Source of the DNA: Scytalidium lignicola
Lineage: Eukaryota; Ascomycota; Leotiomycetes
Assembly (NCBI GenBank): GCA_002812745.2
Contig: NCSJ02000257.1
Location: forward strand, 1-61,497
Reading direction: 5' to 3'
DNA: 61,497 nt
This document shows positions 32,066 to 43,669 of this stretch, piece by piece (positions within the stretch are counted from its first letter, which is position 1; the number at the start of each line of letters is the position of its first letter). The notes below the pieces were generated by a model, which did not search any database, had not been told where the DNA came from, and saw only the letters and a list, made by a program, of their open reading frames with translations. Both the position numbers and the translations under genes were made by a program.

Positions 32066-34264
32066 TTATTGCAATGGTTGTTGAAGTGGTTGTTCGATAG
32101 GCCACTGTGGTTGATATAGAAACTGTAAGCTTACGTCGTCAAAGATCGACCAAGATAGGTCATCTGTAATATTAGGCTGGCGCTGCTCTGGACTAACTGC
32201 TGCTGGAGGTGTGTGAATGTTTTGAAAGGTTGCCTCTAATTTATTGGCGAGTTGATTTCTGAGACCGCTTGGAGGTTCGTGTGTCGCGCGTAGCGTATTC
32301 AGGAGGTCTTGGACCATAGGCAGATCTCCAATAATAATGAGCATAAGAGTTTCCATGAATCATGAACTATATTTGACATACCGTCATCTTCACCAACACC
32401 ACCTTCAATTCCTTGTAGGACCAATAAGGCTGCCCAAGTAATCATCTAAGCTCGTTAGAAAGCTCGTCTAGGTAAGAGATTATAGACCAAGAACTGACTA
32501 CAAAATCCCAATTTGCCCATATACTTTTATCATCCATTTGCATCTTCAAGGCTGCTCGTGCAGAGACCAATAGTTCACGTCGCTCTCTAGAAGTTGTTGA
32601 GGTGGAAAACAGATTGAATCCACGAGCAGGATGGTAAATGGAGAGGACCAACAGTCTATGCAGGATATATTGGCGAAAAATAAGCTTAGGATCAGTTTCT
32701 GATCTCCCTATCAAGGTAATCAGTTTGATGTTTACACTAATAAAAAGGATAGAAATACTTACGAGATCTAGTATTGAATCTCGCTAACCAGCGATCTAGT
32801 TGAGAAGCCCAATCTCTAATCACGGCGGCATCAATAGGGGTAAACGAAGATGACAAAATGGGTTCTTCGGCGCTGGGTGAGAAGCATGACCAGATAGTCG
32901 GTAATCCTCTACCAGTGAAGTGTGTTAGACCAGTATGCATCATTTGACTAAGGCTGTTCACATCGTCCTCTGGGGAGGTATGTAGGCGTGCCAATGGTGC
33001 GTGGAGTGGAAGAATTGGGCATGACATGTGGAGAGAAGCGTGCTCGAGATCGATGATCTGTCTGTAATTGGTCCTCTGGTATAGCACTCGACCAATTCAG
33101 TAGAAACATACCTGTAAACCCGCAAAAAGCCCTTGCCATTGTCTCGACCGCTCATCCATCCCTTTTGGGCAAGACTCCAACATGAGACGATATGCGATTG
33201 AGATCCAAACGCCCGTCGTTGTCGTAGAAGCTTCACACGTCAATGCGGCAAGAATTATTCCGAGAATGTCTTGAAAAGCATTCTCTTCTGATGTTAATGC
33301 TGTTGGCTTAGGGCTATCAACCGTTATTGGTTGAGGGAAAGCTAGTTCTGCAATGGCAGCACACATGACGGTGAAGTAATCCGGAGACAAAGTCGCATAC
33401 TCCGGACTTGAATGATGTAGTGACGATAGATAAAGCATAGAAGCTAACAGCAGAGGTGTTGGGACAGAGAAAGTTTGCTTCTGCGGAAGAAAATGGAGTC
33501 CTATCAAGAAATTGTTCATTTCAGCTGCACGATCTTGGATGAAGCCTCACACCTTACCTGGCATGCTCTTATGGAAGCTACAAATGTCAGCCGGGTGATC
33601 TCCAACAGAGAGACGCGTACTTACTCTAGCCAAAGTTGCCTCACTATATCTTGGGACCAGATCTTATTGTTCTGAACCGGACGCGGATTCTTCCGGAGCT
33701 GAGCAAGAGCTTGCCATATTCCAAGAAGTGACGGGTCTTGTGAATTTTCATTGTACTTGAAATTAATGTCATGCGTTATTTCTGGGCTCGGTGGTACGTT
33801 AAAAGCGAGAAACGACTCGATAGCATCTAGTCGGTTCAAGACAGCCTGAAAGGACCGATTTTGCTGGATCCAGTCTCCATTTGCGAAGTTGGGCGAGGAG
33901 TTGTCTCTTGGAGCAGCTGCCTACGTGTAATAGGAGCAGGTTAATAACAGGGAGGGCAACAGCGGCGAAAGATACAAGATTGGGAACGGTCTCACATTTG
34001 CCCTTGGCTTGAAGACACATTCAACTCCCGCGCGCATACAACGACGACATGCAGGCCCTTCGTCGACCCTACATTTCATCTGCAAATATAGACTAAGCAT
34101 TACCACACGTGATGCTCTCCTACACTGCCTACCTTCAGTCGACGACATTTCACTGTTCCGCCGGATTAGTCAGACGATATTTAACTGGGGCCATGTCTCT
34201 CGCAATAGTGGGATCACTCACAACAAGCCTTCGTGGCCTTAACAGCCTCTTCGCGTTGATCCAT
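32066..34264 (-). CDS. Zn(II)2Cys6 transcription factor, one apparent frameshift
   Basis: Nine exons reconstructed: 34264-34222, 34152-34133, 34079-33996, 33920-33625, 33577-33558, 33500-33112, 33075-32763, 32707-32382, 32325-32066; about 583 aa. The zinc cluster spans three tiny exons and reads ACLKCRRLKMKC then CRRCMRAGVECVFKPRAN, with six Cys spaced 2-6-7-2-6. The middle holds fungal-TF-type helices (LLLASMLYLSSLHHSSPEY, ILGIILAALTCEASTTTTG). Near 32442-32450 the frame is one base short between SNELR and WAALLVLQG, so the gene is decayed or the base is a sequencing error. It is convergent with the NagB-like gene and divergent from the hexokinase, so it is a candidate local regulator. Target genes are inferred from position only. 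Confidence 0.8.
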
Positions 34265-34762
34265 AGATTGCGTTATTTTGTGATGTTGGGGAATGCTCTT
34301 CCCCACAAAGTGACCGGTGTTTTGTGTTGTCCACGAGGTGGAGCCGGAGGATACGACGAGCTTTTGAGCGGAGTGATGATGATGACCGGTGATTGTTGCA
34401 CGCAGCTTAGCGATTTCGACGCCCTCCGGCACCTCCGGATGGCTTGGCCGGAATCGCCTGCAACGTTGTGTCTTGGCTGTTGCTCCTCCAGCCTCCCAGC
34501 TCCTGGGGCCGGTATCCGGCCTCGTCTGGTTTCTGTGATGATGTTGGAAAGTAGGTAGAAAATAGCTAACAACGACCCCGGATCGCGCCTTAGGGGCGGC
34601 GGGGAGAGAGCCAGAGGACGAATCGGTAGGTCAGGTTTGCGCGTGTAGCGTCTTGAGCTAGGTAGGCACGGTAGGTCGGCATGCTTCAAGTCTTGTTCTT
34701 CCTAATAGCTCTTCTCATGTTAGCATGTCCTCTGTTCGTCAACCATACTCTTTCATATTGTC
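34265..34762. promoter_or_regulatory. shared divergent promoter region
   Basis: About 500 bp between the start codons of the Zn2Cys6 gene (minus) and the hexokinase gene (plus). CGG triplets, the usual half-site of Zn2Cys6 proteins, occur several times around 34340-34520. No defined operator can be called by eye. Confidence 0.45.
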
Positions 34763-36496
34763 ATGACTTGCGTAGACTGGGCAAAGCTGGTGGCCAAAGA
34801 GTTCGAGTACAGCAAAGAAGATGTGAGGAAAGCTACAAAGCACTTCGTGTGCCAGTTAAGTAGGTACACCCATTTCATCCGCAAAACAGCTTAGGTCCTG
34901 TCAAGAACGATGCTTCTTGACCTTTCCACTTACCCAATTTCTCTGATAGATGAAGGTTTGAAAAGCCGAGATGCCACGATGAGCCAAATCCCTTCATATG
35001 TTACGGCAGTACCAGACGGAACGGAAACAGGTCTGTATCTTGCGGTAGATCTTGGAGGCACAAATCTTCGCGTCTGTTCGGTTGATTTACATGGTGACAC
35101 TACGTTCACCATCAACCAATGTAAAGTTGCCGTGCCCCCAAGGCTTATGACTGCGGATACCGCTGCAGAATTGTTCGCTTTTCTTGCAGAGCAGCTAGAC
35201 CTCTTTCTGCAGCAACACCATGAAGATATGCTGCGAACGTACCGTGCTAAAAAAGCGGCGATATCTGCAACGGGTCATGGTTTTGACTACAAGGATTCCC
35301 TATTCCTGGGGTTTACTTTCAGCTTTACATTCGAGCAGGAAGCTTTGGACAGAGGTACCATGCTAAGATGGACAAAGGGGTTCAATATTCCTGATGCAAT
35401 GGGTCGGGACATATGTGAGATGTTTCAGACTGAAATTGATCGTCTCAATCTTCCGGTGAAAGTTGTAGCTTTGGTCAATGATACCGTTGGCACACTATTG
35501 GCACGCTCATATACCTCTCCTGGAAACTCAAAGACCCTACTCGGGGCTATATTTGGCACCGGCACAAACGGAGCATACGTGGAGAAGACGCAAGACATAA
35601 CTAAACTGGACCCAGTGCATCAAGAACGCAGTCAGGAGATGATATTGAACACAGAGTGGGGTTCTTTTGACAATGAGCTTCTGGTTCTTCCGAATACATC
35701 TTACGACGAGGAAGTAGATCGCGAGTCCGTACACCCTGGTATCCAACTGTTTGAAAAACGCACCTCCGGTATGTACTTGGGGGAGGTTTTACGACATGTT
35801 CTTCTTGCTATGGCTTCAGTTACCCCATCCATTGCCGCAACGGGCCTCTCACGGCTCAATAATAAATCTGCGATTGACGCATCTTTTCTCTCAATGGCCG
35901 CTTCTGATAACTCTGATTCACTAACGATTTTGCGGAAACACTTGAAGGACTCTCTTGATATCGATTCAGGGAAGGATGTCGCTGAAGCAGTTAAAATTCT
36001 AGCTCTCGCCATTGGGAGGAGAGCAGCGAGACTAGCAGGTGTTGCTGTCGCTGGGGTTGTCGTTAAATCAGGCCGTCTATCAACTAGAGCAGTATCAGAA
36101 TCAGCCAAGGGACATTCGAATATCGTCGTTTTAGAATCGGATCTTGAAAGTGGTATTAACAGCGGCAACTCTGGTAAAATATTAAACCCTATTACTTTAC
36201 TCTATAGGTACTTTATAAGCATTTTAGGAAGCTGGACCAGCTGGTTGTTTGGAAGCAGCACGTATCAGTCCCGAATTGAAGAGCTAGGCATCATAGACGT
36301 TGGGGTCAGTGGTTCCTTAATCGAGTTCTATCCTGGATTTGAAGAAATTGCCCGTAGCACGCTTAGAGATATCGAAGAGATTGGGAGTGCTGGTGAAAGG
36401 AGAATCCGCATTGGTATCGCTCGAGATGGCAGCGGAGTAGGAGCGGCCTTGGCGGCGAGAATGGCTGAACAAGCACGTGGGAGGGATATACGTTGA
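34763..36496 (+). CDS. hexokinase-family protein, HXK3/HxkC-like
   Basis: Two exons, 34763-34859 and 34950-36496, intron 90 bp (GTAGGT...CTGATAG); 547 aa. The join gives HFVCQLNEGLKSRDATMSQIPSYV, as in the family. Sugar-kinase motifs present: LAVDLGGTN (phosphate), GFTFSF, RWTKGFNIP, LVNDTVGTLL (catalytic Asp), FGTGTNGAYVE, NTEWGSFDNE, FEKRTSGMYLGE. The usual FSYP/FSFP reads FSFT. A hydrophobic stretch near residue 470 (YFISILGSWTSWLFGSS) interrupts the small domain, a trait of the filamentous-fungal third hexokinase class, which includes N-acetylglucosamine kinases and regulatory HxkC/XprF. A catalytic enzyme is likely; the substrate (glucose or GlcNAc) is not decided by sequence. Confidence 0.88.
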
Positions 36497-37225
36497 GTAC
36501 TTTTGGGAACAAATCAATAATAATAGATTTATACACTGCAGATCGAGTTTTTGATAGACAAGGTTTTCAATAAATACAATAAGATCGAGGAAGTTTGCCT
36601 GTTGATACTTCGATTTGTAGGTAACATTTGGGGGTAACACCGAGCAGTGCTTACAGATCGATATAAAATTAGAGAGTTAATTAGATTAATTAAACCTTGC
36701 ACAGGTCGACAATTAGAATCCTTAAATAGCATTGAATTCCTATGAGGTGTTGATCAGACGGGGGCACAGTGGCAAGTGGACATGCAGTGTGAGGAATCGC
36801 AACGGCGGGCATTGGCGGACATTCGCGAAATTCCGAAAAGCCCGAATGCCCGCAACTACGAGCCTCATTTCCGTAATTACCTCAGATGAGGGCAATTTAT
36901 TAGTGGGTCAATATTATTAAGGCTATTATTTACGACTTTCATTCTTAGCACTTGTGACCCCTATTTCGTGTATAACTAGGCTTACTTGTAGCTCTCTGAT
37001 TTAGAGTCAATTCGTTCCTTGTGCCTCAATTCAACCCAATTCTTTTTAGATAATTAATAAAGTATTTTAATATTAACAAATAAGCTATATTCTATTTGTA
37101 AATTTCAAACAATAGCTAAGTGAACAGCCCACATCTACTCTAAAGGGGGAAGACCCTCGTTAGTTTCGTCGCAGTCTCCAGGTATATGAGGCCATCCACT
37201 GAAAATTATCTCCCCTATAGCTTCC
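36497..37225. other. convergent intergenic region
   Basis: 3' ends of the hexokinase and crotonase genes face each other. AT-rich, no gene seen. Confidence 0.5.
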
Positions 37226-38215
37226 TTACTTGTAGAAGTTTGGAATAGACTCGCCAAGATACAGTTCTACTTGTCTTCTTGTCTCATTATGGGATGCTAC
37301 GATAAGCTTCCCTAGAAGCTGTTGGGTCTCAGGGAGTGTAATGGTACCTAAGAATCCTTCACTCTCGGTTTCAAGCGCTTGTAGTGTTGGTCTGCTTGAC
37401 GCGTTATTAATTGCTTGCTTTCCAAGACCAATGACATCCTGCTCGAAGAGACTGATGCGGGCTGTGAGATCGTCCACGTATCCCATCATGTCCTGTCGTG
37501 TGTCGAATGCTTTGTTGATCCATCCGATTCTCTCCGCATCCTCTGCCCCAATATCCTTGGATGAGAGAATATACTCCATAGCAAGTCCTCTTCCGATGAA
37601 TCGGGGTAAGTACTGCGTACCGCCAGCACCAGGTATGAGTCCTACGCCAACCTCTGGCTGACCTAGGAGGGTTTTGTCTTTTGTGGCAAAGCGCATGTCG
37701 CAGGATAGGATAAATTCATTACCTACACCTCTTGTACGACCATCAATGGCGGCTATCGTTACTTGTTTGAGCTCTGTCATGTTGAAGAATAGCCTAGTAG
37801 CCTGAGCTGGATTTCGAGGATCATCGGTAGCGAAGGAAGGCGCTGTGAGTAGCAATTGTTAGAACGGGTACTGAAGACAAAGAAAAACCAACTTACAAGT
37901 TCGAGTAATCAGATCAAGGTGAGCAATAAAGAAGTCAGGATTAGCACTTGTGAAGACAACCACCTTCACAGTTGTATTTCCTTGTAAAATTGTCACAAGA
38001 TCATACAGGTCGCTCTGTACTTTCGCATCGTAGAGGTTGATATTGGTGCTGTTATTGTTAATAACGACATTCAAGATCCCCCCTTTTTGAACAGCGTTCA
38101 GTGTCCCAAACGGGGAAGATCCGAAGGCATAAGCCGATTCAAATAAGCAGCTCGAGAGACCAAGAAGCCACAGGGAAACGTTGCTGAATATCATCGTAAC
38201 TGTATTTAGCATCAA
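37226..38215 (-). CDS. enoyl-CoA hydratase/isomerase (crotonase) family protein with signal peptide
   Basis: Exons 38215-37897 and 37842-37226, intron 54 bp (GTAAGT...CTCACAG); 311 aa. The first about 30 residues form a secretion-type leader (MIFSNVSLWLLGLSSCLFESAYA), unusual for crotonases, which normally act in mitochondria, peroxisomes or cytosol. Crotonase landmarks: FIAHLDL (first oxyanion-hole segment), AAIDGRTRGVGNEFILSCDMRF, and PEVGVGLIPGAGGTQYLPR with the acidic residue used by hydratases. The fold and active-site Glu look intact, so a hydrolase, isomerase or hydratase activity outside the usual compartments is possible. It may act with the hydrolases and CoA-transferase further right (inference). 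Confidence 0.87.
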
Positions 38216-39920
38216 GGGAGNAAGTCGAAGTCTAGCTAATGTGATTTGGTTGTTGAAATCGAATACGGTTCTTTGAGTAGTTTATATATGCCAATTCAAA
38301 CCACAAAGTGTGACCAAAAAAAAGGAAATGATTTTAGATGACCCACCGATGCTATAGTCGGAATAGCGGCATATCATATAATCAGCACTGTTTCACCGAG
38401 GTCTCTACAATACGTCAGCTGCTGATCAACCATCTTCTTTGTTAGATACTGTTGAAGGCGTAGTATTGCGTCGATTTTCGGAGTTAGTCATCCGTGTTCT
38501 GTTACGTTGACAGCCAAAGAGGCACCTAAATCTCATCCAATTTCAACACAGATTAGAAAGATCGTTAAAATTGTGGATAGAGCTATGCCGAGAGTTCTTA
38601 ATTAATTCTGCTCATCTTGGGGTGGATCTAAAATGCCACCTTGGATAGAGCAGATATATTTAGAATAAAGATATTATTGGCAGGAACAGCCCCAAATTTA
38701 GAACTGTATCATAGTACGGGTATTGTTCGATACGGTTATTCTGAATTCAAAGGATATATTTATCATATTGTCAGTATCTATTCCCTATAGATGCAGTGGA
38801 ATTGAGTGGTCATTGCTGAATCTTGGCCACCTAACATGTCAACTGGCATAAAAATTAAACGTTATTAAGATCTTACTCGACAGAATCTAATATCCATGGC
38901 TGCAGCTTTCTCACTAGCGTTAGCTGCGGGTTCCGTAGCGCTGTTGGGCCCGACGCGGACTGGATGTGAGCGAGGCGGCCGCCATTCCTGCCATTTTTCG
39001 TGTTGCCACCCGCCATTCTGCTAAGACCCCCTCTGCCATGGGTTTGAGAATAGGGACGGGAAATAGAACTTGACAACTATTGCAAATTTCGGCAGTATAG
39101 TATGTGCACTAGAAGAGAAGCTATTCTTGAACTCTCTCTAAGAGACTGTAAGATAGTATTGACGTTGAACATGCAGCAACAAAAAGGGCTCTGTAGATGA
39201 AGGCTGATTTCTCATAACAAACGAATTTTCATTCTCAAGGAACAAATGCGGGCCAAGATTGTGCAAACACGTTATTTATGCAGCACTACATCTCATCTTT
39301 CTTTGCGTTGTTTAGCTGGTTAATTAGCCCGTTACTGCCTTCCAGGCCCCACGTGAAATTGAATAATCAGGAGTCAGTATCATCTTTCTCTCCACATAGA
39401 AGTTTCTATTGTGGATGGCAAATAGACCTTCATATATACTACAGCGGTACATCCTAATAAGAACGGAACTCCCCGTTAAAATTATGATATTCATTTCGGC
39501 CTGCAATGAGGCCTAAGTGTTAAAGACCAACGGGCTAACGGCCTTGTCGTTTATTAAGGCTAAAAAAATGCCAGAACGTATTCATATGTTTATGACTAAC
39601 GTTTCTCCCTACGTGGTGACACACTTACCGTGCTGAGACGAATCTATAGTTGAGCGGTCTTAGTTTTTTTTTTCTTGTGAGTATATAAAGTTATAGTTAG
39701 TATACAAAGATTATTCACTCATTTCTCTACAAGAGCTCGATTTGCGACGAAAAAATACCGTGGTCTTGATTATGCTGTCGTTCTTCCCATCCATAATGTC
39801 AAAAGCCATTTTAACTATTTCCCCCAGCTTCATCACGAGTATCGGCCTGTTCTTGAATTTCAGAGTAATAGTACAGAATTTCTATATAGAAAAAATGCTG
39901 TAATATTTTCCCTCCAAGTT
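38216..39920. other. 1.7-kb spacer
   Basis: An N lies at 38221. A 67-codon Gly/Arg/Asn-rich minus-strand frame (39076-38873) has normal composition but no recognised family and is not called. Otherwise AT-rich. Confidence 0.45.
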
Positions 39921-41255
39921 CTATTGGATAATTGAGATTGGAGCTACGATATCCTCTCTCAATTTCGACCAGCGGCTTACTTGTACACGCCCGTCTTTGA
40001 ATACCCCGAGCAGATGTTTCTCAGGCTCGTCAAAGATCTCGATGTTCTCCAGTGGATTCTTATTCGAGATTAAGAGATCCGCCGCAAATCCTGGCTTGAT
40101 CTGCCCTAGGAAATCCGCCTGCCCAAGCAGGCGCGCCGCTGTTACAGTTGCACTCTGTAAAATGGCTACAGACGAGAGAACGTTTGCCCGCAGAGCGAAT
40201 TCCTTAGTCTGCGCAACGACCATAGGGCCAAGGAGGTCTGTACCAAAGCAAATATTGACGCCAGCATCTGAGGCTATTTGTAGGGATCGTTGTCCAGCTC
40301 CTAGGACTTCCTGAAGCTTGGCCTTTTGGCTAGGATCCAAAACCCCGGCGAAATCTGGAGAAGCCCCGATGGCGAAAGTGCTGAGTGTGGGTGTTAAGAA
40401 GGCCCCTTTCTCAGCCATGTACTTCGCAACCTCTGCGTCCAAGAGATTTCCATGTTCAATGCCCATAACTCCATTGTCTAGAGCCTGGCGAATGGCCGCA
40501 GGAGTATAGGCATGAGCAGTGACGTAAGTCCCGCTATTCTTTGCAACAGTGGTGATGGCTTGAATCTCCTCAGCGCTGAACTGCACGCTGGTGATTTTCT
40601 CGGAAAGGCCAGTTATGCTGCCACCGGTCATGATCTTGATAAAGTCGGATCCAGTTCTAATCGCTTCTCTAGCACTCTTGATACATTCGGGAACACCATC
40701 ACAAACTCTGCCCAAATATTTAGGTCCCCCGCAACATTCACTATCATCGTGGGGACCACGGGAGTCAGCGCTGCCGCCGGTTTGTGTCAGCAGTCTACCT
40801 GCTATGAAAAGTCGAGGTCCAACAATGACACCTTCTGTTATTGCTTCCTTCAACGCAAGGTTCGCACCTCCACAATCACGGACAGTGGTAAACCCTCTTC
40901 GGATCATCTGGAGGCATACGTAGGGCTGCCGCAGATATGAAATGTGTTCCGGAAGTCCTAGAGTGTCCCTAAGATCCTTCTCTCCCGGCACTGCTGCAAT
41001 GTGAACATGGGCGTCAATAAGACCAGGGCATACGAATTTGCCCTCCAGATCTATTGTTATTTCGGAACCTTGGAGGGGTTCGTCTTGTTCGATGCCTTGT
41101 GTAGTGGTGACTGATTGAATGGTTCCGTTCGAAAGCCTAATTGTGGCACCCTCCACCACAGATCCGTCAATCGGATTGATTATATTTGCATTTCTCAGGA
41201 TATAAATGTTCTGAGGTGCTAATTTCCATGGTGGGACCCAGCCTAGAGATGTCAT
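39921..41255 (-). CDS. metal-dependent amidohydrolase (imidazolonepropionase-like)
   Basis: A single exon of 444 codons. Amidohydrolase-superfamily metal ligands in order: His83/His85 in GLIDAHVHI, Lys in DFIKIMTGG, His in YVTAHAYTP, His in GIEHGNLLD, and Asp in CFGTDLLGP. The C-terminal beta-sandwich closes with KPGFAADLLISNKNPLENI. This set matches cytosolic amidases, prolidases and lactamases of the imidazolonepropionase/ochratoxinase-like branch; the substrate cannot be read from sequence. No signal peptide. Lies between the secreted crotonase and a serine hydrolase and could provide amide or lactam cleavage in that group. Confidence 0.9.
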   Translation of the reverse strand: MTSLGWVPPWKLAPQNIYILRNANIINPIDGSVVEGATIRLSNGTIQSVTTTQGIEQDEPLQGSEITIDLEGKFVCPGLIDAHVHIAAVPGEKDLRDTLGLPEHISYLRQPYVCLQMIRRGFTTVRDCGGANLALKEAITEGVIVGPRLFIAGRLLTQTGGSADSRGPHDDSECCGGPKYLGRVCDGVPECIKSAREAIRTGSDFIKIMTGGSITGLSEKITSVQFSAEEIQAITTVAKNSGTYVTAHAYTPAAIRQALDNGVMGIEHGNLLDAEVAKYMAEKGAFLTPTLSTFAIGASPDFAGVLDPSQKAKLQEVLGAGQRSLQIASDAGVNICFGTDLLGPMVVAQTKEFALRANVLSSVAILQSATVTAARLLGQADFLGQIKPGFAADLLISNKNPLENIEIFDEPEKHLLGVFKDGRVQVSRWSKLREDIVAPISIIQ

Positions 41256-42239
41256 GTTTTGTTCTTCGGAGACGCGAAACCAAGGTTTTGATTGTGGTTA
41301 TGTTCTTCTGCGTCTGGGGTTTCAAGTTGCTTCCAAAGAATGAGTTCTGAGGGGCATATGTTCAACTATATATCATTGTTTTAGATTCCCTAGTAAGTTG
41401 CAAGTAAGCTAGAACGTGTGCATCTCAATTACGAGATACGAACAACGCGTATCTTATCCAGGGAGATTACCGATAGGCTCCGACCCAGCGCATAGCTACG
41501 TAAGTACCAGCGTACGTAAGTACGTAAGTACGTACGTACCAACCCATGTGGCGACGTCGCATGTCATAGCACTCCCTAGTCACCACAAGGCTGAAAATGA
41601 TTTTTCAGCGTCATGGTGAGGCTCGGAAACCCAGCTCAAAGTGTTATATGAGTTTGAAAGGCGCAAAGAGCTCGTGGTGGTGCTGTAGGTCGAGAGGTTC
41701 TATTATACTTCGAATGAACGCCCTCTGCAATCAGGCGCGGCGGCGACGACGTGATCTTAAATTTCAAAGTAGCTGGGATTTGGACTGTTCAAGAGTGGTC
41801 ACACAACATGACTGACACAAAAATTCTGGAATTTTCAATGGATTCACAAATTTAGAATTAATTGAGTTCAAAGTACTAATAGTTTGTCTCTTCACGGGGT
41901 GCGTCACTCGATGCAGGGACGTACGTTATGAAAAATCTGCTTGTAGAGGAGTTTCAGGCAATAATTTCTAACCTATATGTATAATCGAGCCTGCTTCACT
42001 TAATTATAATCAATTTCGTTACATGGAGTCTGTTCATTAAAATGAATACAACTACATATCATCAAGAGACATCTAAAGAGCCTGGTCATAAGTAGAACCT
42101 TGGTTCCAACATTATGTAGAAGTGTGAATGCGTCTAAAATTGCTCATAGAAGCCATCTCAAATAGTAAATATATCACAACACTCAGCTAACCCGAGTCAT
42201 ATTAATATTAGATATGACAAAGAAGCTCTTCATAAGATA
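41256..42239. other. spacer with simple repeat
   Basis: GTACGTAA-type repeats at about 41496-41540. No gene seen. Confidence 0.5.
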
Positions 42240-43669
42240 TCACGATGCAGAATTGCTCTTCCCAAACCTAGTATACATCTCCTTCTCGAATAGCTGCTGA
42301 TATTCATGGATTTTCGAATCTCCAAACGGAACCAGATTACTTGCGAAAAACATGCACAAACCAGCCTTTCGATCAATGGTCCATAACAAATTCGGCAACC
42401 CAGCCCATTGCAATGCACCTTCCCTCAACCCTGTCGCCACATCACTCATCACTAATCTGGAGCCGAGACCAAACTGGTCTTTTGTCCCTTCTGGGAGACC
42501 AGAAAAGGTGCCTTGGGAATAGAGCTGTAATTTATTAATCTCATAGGCTTTGAGGGGATCTGGTCCCAGCTGGGGACTGAACATCTGATCTACCATGTCT
42601 GAGGAGAGTAATCGTCCATCATTTACCAACAATGACAGTAATATTTTGATATAATCCGTTGGTGCGCCAATACTTCCAACTCCGCCCCATTCATCTACTA
42701 TTGGGTATTCGAATAATGCCTCGTCCGTCCACTCGACTTTCTCATCGCTATTATGCATTGGTGCTCTAGGGCCCCTTTTTACAGGACCACGACGTGACAT
42801 CCCTACTAGACGCTTCTGAACCTCAAGGTCTTCATCTGGGTGGAATGTCATGAGTTTGATATCAAGAGGGGCCCAGATATTCTTCTCCATATAAGCTTGA
42901 AGGGTGGTGTTGTTAAGACGAGAGACTACGACACCAGCCCAATCATGACCGAGGCCGTATTCCCAGCCAGTACCAGGCTCAAAGCTGAGTGGCATTCTTA
43001 ATGAATCAACTATGGTCCCAGTTTTAGGTGCATTTTGTGCAGCTTCGCTGTTGACCCACTTCTTGAGCTTAGGATTTAGGTTTGTGTATACGAAGCCGGA
43101 GGTATGCGTCAAGAGTCTCCTGCATTTAATCGATATGTTAGACAAAATGTTTTCCAATTTTTTACGGTTTATCTAAAGCCATATATAGACGTGGTAAAGA
43201 GTGGGCACGTGGATAAAATACCGTAATGTAATCTTATTTGTTGGCNTTTTTTAGGATTGGCTCTCCAGATTCGTCGAAATCAACCAAGATATCAAGATCC
43301 TGGAATTCGGGAATTATCTTTGACAGATCATCATCTAGCCCCACCAGTCCTTTTTCCACACATTGGAGGGCAGCAACAGTAGTCATGAGCTTGGTGCAGG
43401 AGGCCATCACAAAGCAGTCATCGACGGAGAGCGGTGTGGGCGAGTCATCCTTGAGAGATTTGTACCCAAATGCTTTTTGATAAAGCGTGTTACCTAGATG
43501 ACATAAGTAGATAGAATATGAAACACAGGAGAAATGAATGTAGAAATTGAAATATTGGGATAAAACTAAAGTACTATACACTACCTTTTGAGTCGCCAAC
43601 TATTACGACCGCGCCAGGAATATACCGGTCCTCGCACGCTTTCTGAAATTTTTCTTCAAAGGAAGGCAT
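42240..43669 (-). CDS. class-C beta-lactamase-like serine hydrolase (EstB/transesterase type)
   Basis: Exons 43669-43585, 43493-43222 and 43119-42240. Introns are GTAGTG...CATCTAG and GTATTT...AATGCAG. Dropping the single N at 43246, beside a T-run, gives exactly 412 codons and an unbroken frame through the second junction (KITLR-RLLTHTSGF); keeping it causes a stop, so the N is probably a spurious base. Nucleophile motif SCTK (SxxK) follows CFVMA. The second motif Tyr lies in WEYGLGHDWAGVV, and the third region reads GLPNLLWTIDRKAG. 411 aa, no signal peptide. These enzymes hydrolyse esters or transfer acyl groups; many fungal homologues sit in biosynthetic or catabolic clusters. Confidence 0.9.

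Noticed and set aside
30816..36496. Calling a complete GlcNAc catabolic cluster
   Set aside because: No transporter, deacetylase, GH3 hydrolase or Ndt80-type regulator is present, and the deaminase homologue lacks catalytic residues.
34763..36496. Naming the hexokinase a GlcNAc kinase
   Set aside because: Class features are shared by regulatory HxkC-type proteins and GlcNAc kinases; no deciding residue could be identified by eye.
38873..39076. 67-codon Gly/Arg-rich minus-strand frame as a small gene
   Set aside because: No splice context, signal peptide or homology that I recognise.
39921..41255. Naming the amidohydrolase an ochratoxinase
   Set aside because: Metal-ligand pattern fits the branch, but substrate specificity cannot be read from these motifs.
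41496..41540. GTACGTAA repeats as a CRISPR or regulatory array
   Set aside because: Simple overlapping octamer repeats without spacers; ordinary microsatellite.
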